A DNA stretch of 26,265 nucleotides, from NCBI GenBank assembly GCA_014904985.1, contig MU129304.1, positions 6,849 through 33,113 on the forward strand. Direction: 5' to 3'. Within the stretch, counting starts at the first letter, position 1; every line of letters begins with the position of its first letter. The DNA comes from Hydnum rufescens UP504 (Eukaryota > Basidiomycota > Agaricomycetes > Cantharellales > Hydnaceae). The position numbers and the translations under genes were made by a program. This document shows, in pieces, positions 1-8,592 of the stretch. The notes below the pieces were generated by a model. That model was given only the letters and a program-made list of their open reading frames with translations, had not been told where the DNA came from and ran no database searches.

Positions 1-800
1 TTATATGTGCCAAATTCGATCGTCCACTGAGCATTATTTTCCGGCATCTCCGGTGGTTCCAGTCCCCCTGCCCAGCTTCCCCCTCTTTAAGTGGATGGAT
101 TGGTCTGATTTTGGCACTATGACTTACTTTCATAATGACATTCAAATTGGTGTTAATCTCAATGCCTAGCTATATTATTAGTGGTGAGTGAAATATAATT
201 TTAACTGTGTAAAACTTGTTTGCTCATATCTCCCTAAGTAATGCATGGATTGGCTGAAATTTGTATATGATTTGATTCTATAGTCTCTAATATGTGCCAA
301 ATTTCAGCACGTCCGCCCAGCGCTTTTTTGCGGCAACTTCCTGGTTGTTCCAGTCCCCCTGCCCAGTTCCCCCTCTTTAGGTTCATGTATTGGGCTGATT
401 TTTGGCACATAGTTGCTTCATAGTGACCTCATACTCTGTGTGAATTTTCAAGTCCCTAGCTATTTATAGGGGGAGGAAATCAATTTCTAATGTCTAACCT
501 TGTTTGGCCCATATCTCCATAAGTAATGCATGGATTGGGCTGAAATTTTGATATGATTTGCGTCCTAATAGTCTCTAATCATGTGCCAAATTTCAGATGC
601 GTCCGCCTAGCGCTTATTTTGCGGCAATTTCCGGTGGTTCCGGTGCTGTTTTTACTGTTCTCATTGTTTCAGGCACTAACCAGTGGCCCTGGGCCTGGTT
701 TTTTCACTGTATCAGGGTCCCTAGGGTCCATCCATCCATCCCAGGCACCACCCCCTGGTCCTGGCCCCCCATTGGGCTGGATGGGGAAAATTTTTCTGGA
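1..800. repeat. Diverged tandem repeat, period about 288 bp (two units plus a partial third)
   Basis: The phrase ATGTGCCAAATT recurs at about 5, 292 and 581, and the following blocks align: the CCCCCTGCCCAG block after the first two starts, and the CATATCTCC...AAGTAATGCATGGATTGG block before the second and third. The spacing gives units of 287-289 bp. Each unit also contains two related halves starting at an ATGGATTGG(G)CTGA-like motif (about 97, 245, 385, 530), so the array is dimeric with a half-period of roughly 144 bp. The third unit keeps only its first 60 or so bases before the sequence diverges. No credible coding region is present in it. This looks like an old satellite or a repeated tail of a larger element; I do not recognise the family. 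Confidence 0.8.
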
Positions 801-839
801 TGTAGTTCATCTAATTTCCGCATTTAGGCTTTTTTTTCA

Positions 840-1211
840 ATAGGAATCAGTGTATATGTAACTGGATACCATTTGGGAATCATTATATAATATTTTTAGT
901 CACCCCAAACCCAGTATAGAAATTATCCTAAATAGGAAATGATTGGATGCAAATCCATTAGAACCCAACTGAGCCATTGGCTGATATTAAAATGCCCGGG
1001 GTTACCACAGCTGATGCAACAGCCAACCTGATGCATCAAAAATGCGGTAATGGTAACTTACTGTAATCTTTGCAAAGCTCTCACGGTAACTTACTGTTCC
1101 CAATGCAAAAAGGCTACATCATCAGGTGGTGCTGAGGGCTCCAAGGGTAGAACTTCGCTGCCCCTTTTTGGCTCTCGAGGGCCCTGCATGCGCGGTCTCG
1201 CAGTGTAAAGA
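840..1211. other. Non-coding spacer 3' of the minus-strand gene
   Basis: I see no gene here. The stretch holds a short direct repeat (GGTAACTTACTGT at about 1053 and 1085). On the minus strand there is a purine tract (AAAAAGGGGCAG, about 1160-1171) that could be a retroelement polypurine tract, but it is not followed by a recognisable LTR start. Confidence 0.4.
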
Positions 1212-1575
1212 CTAGGACGAGCCGGGGTTCTTTGTAGAGCCACTCTTTGACCCCAGAACCGTAGCGTTCGACCAGTTCCTCCTCCAATTGCCTAGGGAAT
1301 TCAAGTACACAAATGGGGATAATTCCACTGGGAACCTCTCCATTTGCGTCTTGGTTTCTCCCCAGATTTCATCAGGGTCAGTGGTAGGTGGCACATTCCC
1401 AGATTCTCTGGTGATGGACTCGTCAGACAGGAGAGTGGCCCCTTCCAGCAGGGTGAAATTGCTATCCTCTTGAGGTTCGAAGTCCTCATACGGCGCGAGT
1501 TCTTCCTCAGGATAGGAAGGGGCATCGTGTCGCTGGCGCACTCGTCTCTCCTCTGGCGATTCAGCACGGGACCTT

Positions 1576-1580
1576 CTTGC
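1576..1580. repeat. Target-site duplication CTTGC, left copy
   Basis: The five bases before the solo LTR (CTTGC) are repeated directly after it at 2429-2433. This is the length expected from a Ty3/gypsy integrase and defines both ends of the LTR. Confidence 0.9.
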
Positions 1581-2428
1581 TGTCAGGATCAAATTGACAT
1601 TTGCTTCCGCCTAAGGACTTACCCGTCAGAGTATCATTCTTCATTGACTTTATCATATGGCGCCTACTTCCTCAAATGCTCTTGTCTCCTCTCTCCCTCC
1701 ATTCACTACAGGGGTTATTGTCATCCTTGCCATTATTGGCATTTCTCTTATTATTATTGCCCTTGTTCTATCAGGCCTCGGCCAGCGGGCTATGGGCTGG
1801 GTAGTCAACCAGTGGCAGCATTGGCGCCCTTGTCAGCACCTGTCGTTCCCTCGCTCCCCACGTGAGTCCATGGAGTTGCCAATCCAGACTCCCCCCTCCT
1901 CCTCCTCTACCCCCAGTCCCTGAATCCACATCACCTGTCCCAATCCGTACTCCATCCACGTCATTACGGTCATTTGACACTTTGGACACCTTTGGAGTAC
2001 CCAGGCGTACACTGCCTTGGAAGTACATACGCTAAGGGGGATACATATGGAAGTTGGGGCATAGCCATGTGGAGGTGCGCACAGGATTCATAACACGGCT
2101 GCGTCAGCTTAGTGAGGCTTAGTGATGGTGGCTGTGGAGGCTGACTGATGGGCTGTGGAGCCAGCATTCTAGGAGGATCCGGAAGGTTATGGAAGACGGT
2201 GGAAGGCTCTGGAAGGTTGGAGGCTGTGTGCAGGAAATAGTATTTATAGCCCTTCGCAGTTGGGGGATCACTAGTTTCGATCTCTCAGGATTCCCACTGC
2301 GATAGGTGCGAGACTTGTGTGTCCCTTGTTGTGTGGTGTATACTCAGGATTCCCACTGCGATAGCGTGTGGTTAATTAATCTCATTCCTCTTTCTGTTTG
2401 TGGCTTCGACGGCAGTGTCGCCCTGACA
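1581..2428 (+). mobile_element. Solo LTR of a Ty3/gypsy chromovirus
   Basis: The 848-bp sequence begins TGTCAGG and ends CCTGACA, perfect 7-bp terminal inverted repeats, and is flanked by CTTGC on both sides. It aligns along its whole length with the LTRs at 7745-8590 and 17598-18444. It carries the TATA box (TATTTATA, 2241-2248) and a one-mismatch version of the 11-nt transcript-start motif (AGTTTCGATCT, 2273-2283). It is a solo LTR, presumably left by recombination between the two LTRs of a full element. It sits inside the minus-strand gene 1212-4088 and splits its reading frame. Confidence 0.95.
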
Positions 2429-2433
2429 CTTGC
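2429..2433. repeat. Target-site duplication CTTGC, right copy
   Basis: Direct copy of 1576-1580 immediately after the CCTGACA end of the solo LTR. Confidence 0.9.
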
Positions 2434-2936
2434 TGCACCTGGAGTGGAGGGGTAACAGAGGTCTACATCCTCAAGGTGCTCCAGCAGAGCAGGGGGAGTG
2501 CTGTGAGTGTGGGTGGAAGGGTTGATTAAGCATGCTGCCAACTCCGTCTGTAGGGTTGGTTCAGGGAAAGGTTCGGGCTCACACCATTCATATCCCTTGC
2601 GTTCCATCCATTCGTGACACATTGGATAATTCTGGTGGAGGAAGGCCAGGGGGGGAGGAGAGAATTTGTGATCGGCCCACTTGGTCAGGGGTAACATTGC
2701 CTCTCCTAGACATTCCTGCAGCTCCTTCAGCACTAGCAGGTAGTTACCTTCCTGGATCTGCAACAGCCATCGGAGCAGCCCCTCCAGGTAGACTTCACCT
2801 GGTGGACCCCGGGCTTTGCGGAAGTACGCTGGGTGATGTTGGTAGTAAGGGCCAGTGTGCCTCATCTCCCATGGGTGATTTTTCTTCATTACCCATGCAT
2901 ATTCTGGTGGGCCACCAAACATTGAGAGAACTGCTC

Positions 2937-4088
2937 TCAGACATTCTGCTCGAACCTCTCCTGGATGACCTTGTGAGGGTAAGGGTCCGTCATTCTCCAG
3001 GAGGGGTGCTTTTCATGGATCTCTCGTTCAGCCGCAATCCACAAGGGCGAGTTTTGAGTCATTCCCCTGGGGAGAAGCTCGAGGGGAGGATTCTCATTCT
3101 CGATTTCCATCGCCCATATTGGGACTCCCAATTGCGTGAGTCCCTCACTGATGAGCTGGGAGCGAGCATCCTGTTTTGATATGATGAGCCCGGCAAGATG
3201 CACTGTCGTCTGGAACTGTGGGGGGTGGAGCCATTCCTTGAAGCAGATGATGTATAATATGATGCGGAAGGCCATATTGGTGAACCCTGTCGTGTCAAGT
3301 ACTCTTCTTTGGATCTCCTGGGCGGCGTGGATGGCTTTCCAAGCTGGGGCTGGAGCCGATCCCTGCTGTAGGAGATACATCCATGTGGAGCCAAAGTGCC
3401 AGTCCCGATCATAGGCAGAGGGAAGGAGGATGTGGAATTGGTTCGTAATCTGGTCTATGCATCTAATACAATGCAGCATCGTGTGGCTAGCGTCCCGGGC
3501 ATCATTCAGGAATTTGATTGACAGGGAGTGAAGTTGAGGGTTCGGCCCCTGTGCTTGGAGGAGGTGGACACGAGGGTTGAAGTCAAACTGGCTGATGTCA
3601 AAGGGAATGAAGGCGCAGTGCAGTGGGAAGGGGAAGTTCTTAGGAAGTAACTGGGTGTGATATGTCCATTCGAACTTTCCCAGCCATCCCCATTCGTCCA
3701 AGTGCTCCCATCTGTAGCCGTAAGGATCTTTAGCGAATGGAGCTTGACCTTGGACCTGAGGAAAGGCTCCAGCAAGGTTCAGAGTAGTTAGGCTGTAGAT
3801 GTAAAAATACCTGCAGCTCTTGAGCGATAGGTATTCGGCAGGGCGCCGTTCGGGGTTATCCTCTTCATCGCTGTATTGGGCGTAGTAGGGATCTGAGGGA
3901 TCTGTACCCTCTCCAGGCATGGCATAGTGGTGACCTTGCCTGATGCCCTTATGTCTTCTGGGGCCTGGATGCTGCATAAGTACTGCCGGTGGGGTTAGCT
4001 GCTGGTAAAGGGAGGACTGGGAAGGGGAGTAAGCAAGAATGCGGAAGAGAGGCAGTAGGAAGTGGGGAAGAGGAGATTGAGGAGCCAA
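2937..4088 (-). CDS. Unrecognised gene, N-terminal part (383 codons), 3' of a chromovirus pol
   Basis: This is a 383-codon open frame starting with MAPQSPLPHF and ending at TGA 2937. It is long and uninterrupted although the neighbouring pol on the same strand is full of stops. Visible features are a hydrophobic N-terminus, an acidic stretch (YSDEEDNPE) around residues 70-80, and a large region rich in W, Y, F and H (WEHLDEWGWLGKFEWTYHTQ around residue 130). No motif of reverse transcriptase, integrase, protease or a zinc knuckle is present, and I assign no function. It begins about 80 bp after the chromodomain stop of the Ty3 fragment at 4168-6055 and runs in the same direction, so it may be an accessory ORF of that retroelement or an adjacent host gene. 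A one-base frame change near 2940 separates it from the continuation at 1212-2928. Confidence 0.7.
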   Translation of the reverse strand: MAPQSPLPHFLLPLFRILAYSPSQSSLYQQLTPPAVLMQHPGPRRHKGIRQGHHYAMPGEGTDPSDPYYAQYSDEEDNPERRPAEYLSLKSCRYFYIYSLTTLNLAGAFPQVQGQAPFAKDPYGYRWEHLDEWGWLGKFEWTYHTQLLPKNFPFPLHCAFIPFDISQFDFNPRVHLLQAQGPNPQLHSLSIKFLNDARDASHTMLHCIRCIDQITNQFHILLPSAYDRDWHFGSTWMYLLQQGSAPAPAWKAIHAAQEIQRRVLDTTGFTNMAFRIILYIICFKEWLHPPQFQTTVHLAGLIISKQDARSQLISEGLTQLGVPIWAMEIENENPPLELLPRGMTQNSPLWIAAEREIHEKHPSWRMTDPYPHKVIQERFEQNV

Positions 4089-4167
4089 GGGGCTTTTCTT
4101 TTTTTTTAAGTTGCGGAGATGGGGGACAAGGGAGCTTCACTGTTACCTTGTGGGGTCTGCAAGTACT

Positions 4168-6055
4168 CTAGGAACGCTCCTCCAGGGTCCTGCAATACTC
4201 CCTGAGCCTGGAGAAAGTGTTCTGTAGCCCGGGTTCTGACTCAAAGGTATTGTGCTCCGGCCCGTAGCCCTTCCATCTTACGAGATACTCTCTTCTTCGT
4301 TTCCATGGATTGTATTGATGCCCGACTATTCTTTCTACTTCGTAGTCTTCTTCTGCAGCTAATTCTCTCATTTCTGGGAGCTTCGCTCATTCTTCCACCT
4401 GGTCATCGTGGTAGTATTTCGTTAGATGTTGTATATTTATAATGGGGTGCATCTTATACTCGGGCGGTATCTGGAGGTGATATACTACAGGGTTGATCTT
4501 TTCTGAGACCAGGAAAGGGCCTATGCAACGTTGTACTAGCTTTTGCCCTGTCCCTTGTACGTCCACTAGCTCCAAGGAATGAGGATTCACTAGAACCTCA
4601 TCCCCTTCTTCGAACTCCTTGTCACGTCATCTAAGATCGTAGGCCTTGGCTTGCCTGGCTTGGGCTCGTACTAAAGCGTCCCTTGCTTGGGATCGGTGCA
4701 CCTCGAGCTCGTTGATAAAGGCTGTCGCTGCTACGCCATTGGGCTTGATCCAGGCGATTCCTCTCTTAACCGGGTCTATTGCTACTGCTTTCATCTGAGG
4801 TGCATACCCATGCAATAGGAAGAAGGGTGAATAGCCTGTGGAGGAGTGTGGCATAGCATTGTGGGCCATCGCTAGCATCCCTAGCCACTGGGCCCAGGAG
4901 CTACGATTACCTGCAGTATATGCTCATAATGCTACCTCCAGCATGTCATTAGCCTTCTTGGTCTACCTGTCCATTTGGGGGTGATGTGAAGTCGAGAGTA
5001 GCAGGCCAAAGTCTAAGTGCTTGGCCACTGATGCCCAGAAAGACTTGGCCCACCTGGCGTCTCGATCAGCGATCATTTGGCGGGGATACCGTATTTCAGA
5101 ACCAGGTGTCGCACGAATAGCTTCGCGAACCCCTCCTGTTTTAGATCGGAAGTCGTGGGGATGTACTGGATGAACTTCATAAGCTTGTCTACGATCACTA
5201 ATACTGCGTCGAACCCCTCTGACTTCAGGAGGCCCGTAATCAGATCTAGCGTAACTACTTCAAATGGAAGCAGCGGGATCACGTGGGGGCGTAGCTTTCC
5301 CGTGGGGCCATGTTTGTCTGACTTGGTCTTTTGGCAGATGTCGCATGTTCTCATAAATTCTACGACATCAGCCCACATTCTGGGCCAGTAGAATCTCACA
5401 GCTAGCTTGTGAAACAGCCTGGTAGATCCTGCGTGTGCTGCTTCCCAGGGCAACTTGTGAGAATCTTGGATTATTTTCCTCACTTCCAACTTGGGTATGC
5501 ATAAGCGGGCGACCCAATTGGCGTTGCGGAAGATGAGGAGGCCCTCCTCTGATTGATAGAAGCATCATGCTGCTGAGAGCTCCTCTTCATCATTGACAGC
5601 TTCCTTCCATGGCTGCTTGAAGCTGGGATCATCCTGATATCCTTGGACAAAGGCTTCTGTTCGTGTGGGGCTGATGGAGATATCCAGTGTCCGGGGCATC
5701 CATTCTCGACCAGGGGGATTGGACGTCTTACCCCTCTGCCTCGCTGCTACTTCTAGCTCATCTGCTGTTGTCAGAGGTATCCCTTCCGATTTCCTTTTGG
5801 CTTGTGCTTGTGTCAATAGAAATGCTGCTTGTTCTGCTGGTCTCCTTTCTACAACATCTCCCCATGCAAATAAGGGTTGCGCCGGGAGTTGGCTTGGTAA
5901 AGCCGGGGAGTTGTCTTCAATGGGCGATTGATGCGGCGGGATTTGTCGCAGCCTGGAGAGCAGATCTATGTTTGAGTGTACGACTCCTGCTTGATGTACT
6001 ATATCCAAGCCTGGGTACACTCACCAGATGCTGTATTGGGAACATATCATTGATG
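4168..6055 (-). pseudogene. Ty3/gypsy chromovirus pol fragment: RNase H tail, integrase, chromodomain
   Basis: Reading down the minus strand: an RNase H C-terminal tail (HQAGVVHSNIDLLSRLRQIP, about 5990-5930); an integrase zinc-binding region with CDICQKTK (about 5330); the first catalytic Asp in TLDLITGL and VIVDKLMKF (about 5250-5170); ADRDARW with the second Asp (about 5060); a degraded HHPQMDR region (about 4960); a GPF-type integrase end (CIGPFLVSEKI); and a chromodomain (EDYEVERIVG...YLVRWKGYG, about 4340-4250). The frame is broken by TGA codons at 5565-5567, 4627-4629 and 4387-4389, one frameshift near 5073, and further stops near 4925-4970. Gag, protease and reverse transcriptase are missing, so the element is truncated at about 6055. 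It belongs to a different chromovirus lineage from the element at 7745-18444, judged by its sequence. Confidence 0.9.
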
Positions 6056-6164
6056 GTATAATACCACACTTAAGTCATATATAAACATGGTCTCATACCG
6101 CCAACGGTAACCCCGGTATCATTAGCCTCAGCAGGCTGGATTTCTCCATAAAAGAACATTTCAC

Positions 6165-6250
6165 AATGTCCCCACAGTGAGATTCAAACCCAGAGCTCTT
6201 TGATATAGCATGAGGAACCAGAAGCACTAGTCGGCTAGGTTAACTCATAT
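6165..6250 (-). repeat. tRNA-like segment, possible SINE head
   Basis: On the minus strand the segment reads TAGCCGACTAGTGC (similar to a pol III A box, TRGCNNAGTGG) followed about 30 bases later by GGGTTTGAATCTC (similar to a B box, GGTTCGANTCC). The B-box part sits in a weak T-arm-like stem, TGGG/CTCA around TTTGAAT. The arrangement resembles a degraded Leu/Ser-type tRNA or the head of a tRNA-derived SINE. I cannot fold a full cloverleaf and see no clear A-rich tail, so a functional tRNA is unlikely. Confidence 0.35.
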
Positions 6251-6379
6251 TGCTTGTATTTCTTGTCACAATGTTTCCTATATACCCCAAGGGTTTTTCT
6301 GTCAGTTGCTCTGCACAGTATTCTCTATTTCTGTGCCCCTGCGTCATCCGTCATCCTTCAGCTCTGCAATATGGGCAGT

Positions 6380-6403
6380 GTATTTAATTTGCATATTAAA
6401 TAC
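6380..6403. terminator. Small AT-rich hairpin 3' of the KDZ gene
   Basis: GTATTTAAT and ATTAAATAC are perfect 9-bp arms around a 6-nt loop, starting about 26 bp past the KDZ stop. Fungal pol II does not need hairpin terminators, so the role is only a suggestion. Confidence 0.25.
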
Positions 6404-6429
6404 ATAATGGGACAAGCACCCTTTCTGCT

Positions 6430-7744
6430 CTAATCCTCGTCGCTATGTATGATGTCCTGATCGATATTATCGACACTTTGATCAGGATCACTCACGACCC
6501 CCAGGGTTTTCCATATCCACACGAAGTCTTTGGCCCTATCGCGAAAGATGGATGCTTGTTTGGCAGCATATGCATGGATGCCATCTGACAGATCAAGTAG
6601 AAGTCCGGGCATACGCAGAGATTTCCGGTCTTCCCACCAAGTGGCACGATACTCAGAAAATTGGAGGACGTGGTGCATCTCCTCTTGAAGAAGCTGCACC
6701 TCCTCGGCCCAGCGCTGCATTTGCGCACTGTGCCTTGGCCCATTCAACATGCAATGCTAGGGAACTCAGTACAATACAATGATAGAATGAGATATGTAAC
6801 TTACCTTCATGCATATCTAATGTATCATCTCCGTGTGGGGCAGCAGGTGTAATCCAGATCCATGAAAGGGTCCAATGACCCTCACCAGGACCATCCCTAG
6901 GCCTTTGGGCGGTGTCATCTTCGTGTGCCAAAAGAGGATGTAGGTCGTCTTTCCCCAAGGGTTTCAGGACACTTTCCCACTCACCAGAGCCTGCAAGGGT
7001 CAAATAAGATTTCCAGGCCACAGAGTACCTCATGGCAATTCTGTTTGTTCGTGCTTCGGCTTTATTGAGAAGTGTCCGTGCACGTGTATTTGGGTTTTGC
7101 CCGGACACTTGATCCACCTTGTACTTAGTCAGATGGGCACAGACGATCAGGGATTGACGAAGCTCTGCAATTGAATCCGTTGCCTGCGCATAGCGAAGCT
7201 TGCATTCCATGTCCACAAGGCAAGGATTTGATGCGTGAGTTGAAGAGGGAAGCTGAGAAGGGAGCCTCAACAATTGAGTCTCAGGATGACAGTCTGAATC
7301 ATCTCTAGAGGGCATTGCAGCTACGAGGCACATTGCTTCAGGCATATATGCTGACTGTATCATACAAAATGCTGAAATACGCTTTTCCACTTGAAGCCGA
7401 TGCTCCTGAATGTCGGTTTGCTGAAGTGCTGTGCCAGGGCCACTCTGCGCAGCCACATATTCAGTGAGACATCACCTTCAAGATACATGAGTATCACATT
7501 ACATCCATTCGGAAATCTGCCACTCACTGGTGTTCTTCCAGTTCTAAACCCATAACAAGGAAGGCACATGCACTTACAGCATGTAATTCAGGCTCGCCCG
7601 CAGCATGGGACTGTCTCTCTGATTGTACGAGTTCGAGGTGGATTTGTGCTTGGGTCATTGCTATTGCACACAATGAGTTTATTTACCCATACGTGCACAT
7701 GCAGGAAAGAAAAACATACATGAGGCCGTGATGATGTACGGGTC
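6430..7744 (-). pseudogene. KDZ (CxC2-type) transposase, 3' part of a split gene
   Basis: This is the C-terminal helical part typical of KDZ transposases. Exons on the minus strand: 7744-7720; 7660-7528 (MTQAQIHLELVQSE, then SACAFLVMGLELEEH); about 7408-6805 (ECKLRYAQATDSIAELR, NTRARTLLNKAEARTNRI, WKSYLTL); and 6756-6430 (LHVEWAKA, RWAEEVQLLQEEMHHVL, WWEDR). The introns have GTATGT, GTGAGT and GTAAGT donors; the last one (6757-6804) splices in frame. A one-base frameshift near 6715, between HVEWAKAQ and QRWAEEV, breaks the last exon, and the junction near 7410 also does not keep frame cleanly. The first 25 bases continue directly from the part at 18445-20776; the retrotransposon 7745-18444 lies between them. 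With the other half this is one gene of roughly ten exons. Confidence 0.88.
7740..7744. repeat. Target-site duplication GGGTC, left copy
   Basis: GGGTC directly precedes the 5' LTR at 7745 and is repeated directly after the LTR that ends at 18444. It therefore pairs those two LTRs as the ends of one insertion and excludes the LTR ending at 15066, which is followed by TAGGA. Confidence 0.92.
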
Positions 7745-8363
7745 TGTCAGGATCGAATTGACATTTGCTTCCACCTAAGGACTTACCCATCGGAGTATCA
7801 TTCTTCATCGACTCTATCATATGGCGCCTACTTCCTCAAATGCTCTTGTCTCCTCTCTCCCTCCATTCACTACGGGGTTATTGTCATCCTTGCCATTATT
7901 GGCATTTCTCTTATTATTATTGCCCTTGCTCTATCGGGCCTCAGCCAGCAGGCTATGGGCTGGGTAGTCAACCAGTGGCAGCATTGGCGCCCTTGTCAGC
8001 ACCTGTCGTTCCCTCGTTCCCCACGTGAGTCCATGGAGTTGCCAATCCAGACTCCCCCTCCTCCTCCTCTACCCCCAGTCCCTGAATCCACATCACCTGT
8101 CCCAATCTGTACTCCATCCACATCATTACAGTCCTTTGACACTTTGGACACCTTTGGAGTACCCAGGCGTACACTGCCTTGGAAGTACATACGCTAAGGG
8201 GGATACATATGGAAGTTGGGGCATAGCCATGTGGAGGTGCGCACAGGATTCGTAACATGGCTGCATCAGCTTAGTGAGGCTTAGTGATGGTGGCTGTGGA
8301 GGCTGACTGATGGGCTGTGGAGCCGGCATTCTAGGAAGATCCGGAAGGTTATGGAAGATGGCA

Positions 8364-8376
8364 GAAGGTTCTGGAA
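8364..8376 (+). promoter_or_regulatory. Three-unit heat-shock-element match in the LTR
   Basis: GAAGGTTCTGGAA fits GAAnnTTCnnGAA exactly, the binding pattern of a heat-shock-factor trimer. It lies 27 bp upstream of the TATA box and within a run of further GGAAG motifs. The same exact match is in the 3' LTR (18218-18230); the solo LTR and the 14243 LTR have GAAnnCTCnnGAA instead. Function is inferred from the pattern and position only. Confidence 0.5.
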
Positions 8377-8402
8377 GGCTGGAGGCTGTGTGCAGGAAAT
8401 AG

Positions 8403-8410
8403 TATTTATA
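8403..8410 (+). promoter_or_regulatory. LTR TATA box
   Basis: TATTTATA is conserved at the same place in all four LTRs (also 2241-2248 and 18257-18264). It is 32 bp upstream of the AGTTTTGATCT motif, the usual distance from a TATA box to a start site. Confidence 0.65.
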
Positions 8411-8434
8411 GCCCTTCGCAGTTGGGGGATCACC

Positions 8435-8445
8435 AGTTTTGATCT
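8435..8445 (+). promoter_or_regulatory. Probable start of R: 11-nt self-primer sequence
   Basis: AGTTTTGATCT is the exact reverse complement of AGATCAAAACT at 8593-8603, two bases past the LTR end. Complementarity stops after exactly 11 bases on both sides. In Tf1-type elements the first 11 nt of the mRNA anneal to the primer-binding site and prime minus-strand synthesis; position, length and distance from the TATA box all agree with that model. Confidence 0.7.
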
Positions 8446-8592
8446 CTCAGGATTCCCACTGTGATAGGTGTGAGACTTGTGTGTCCCTTGTTGTGTGGTG
8501 TATACTCAGGATTCCCACTGCGATAGCATGTGGTTAATTAATCTCTTTCCTCTTTCTGTTTGTGGCTTCGACGGCAGTGTTGCCCTGACAGA

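Larger units (their letters stand above)
1212..2928 (-). pseudogene. Unrecognised gene, C-terminal part, interrupted by a solo LTR
   Basis: On the minus strand an open frame beginning with MFGGPPEYAW at 2922 runs to the LTR border at 2429. It resumes in the same frame at 1575 once the LTR and one copy of the CTTGC target duplication are removed, and ends at TAG 1212. From MFGG the joined frame is 286 codons with no stop. The protein is rich in aromatic residues and proline at first (WEMRHTGPYYQHHPAYF), then has an acidic, S/T/E-rich tail. I do not recognise a domain. It lies one frame away from the 383-codon frame upstream; the frames abut near 2940, so the two are probably one gene with a single-base indel. 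The insertion separates the last 120 or so codons, so this copy should not make the full product. Confidence 0.65.
6056..6429. other. Spacer between the Ty3 fragment and the KDZ gene
   Basis: I see no protein gene. The stretch contains a tRNA-like segment on the minus strand (about 6165-6250, listed separately) and, just 3' of the KDZ stop codon, a perfect inverted repeat GTATTTAAT/ATTAAATAC (6380-6403, 6-nt loop) that could mark the 3' end of the KDZ transcript. Confidence 0.5.
7745..8590 (+). repeat. 5' LTR of the nested chromovirus
   Basis: 846 bp, TGTCAGG...CCTGACA. From left to right it holds an open-frame stretch with a hydrophobic run, a GGAAG-rich segment with a three-unit heat-shock-element match (8364-8376), a TATA box (TATTTATA, 8403-8410), the probable transcript start AGTTTTGATCT (8435-8445), and two direct copies of CTCAGGATTCCCACTG (8446-8461 and 8505-8520). 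It differs from the 3' LTR at a little over twenty positions, nearly all CpG versus TpG/CpA. Confidence 0.95.

Noticed and set aside
553..843. Open frames in the third satellite unit (96 and 76 codons)
   Set aside because: Proline/glycine-rich low-complexity translations within a repeat, with no domain.
1160..1171. Purine tract AAAAAGGGGCAG on the minus strand as the 3' end of the old Ty3 element
   Set aside because: No TG-starting LTR follows it in the minus direction, so the end of that element remains unplaced.
1344..1865. 173-codon plus-strand frame crossing the solo LTR border
   Set aside because: It is antisense to the minus-strand gene and runs into the LTR; a shadow frame.
995..6116. 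CGGGGTTACC near 995 and GGTAACCCCG near 6107 as terminal inverted repeats of one element
   Set aside because: Ten to eleven matching bases are expected by chance many times in 26 kb, and neither side shows a target duplication.
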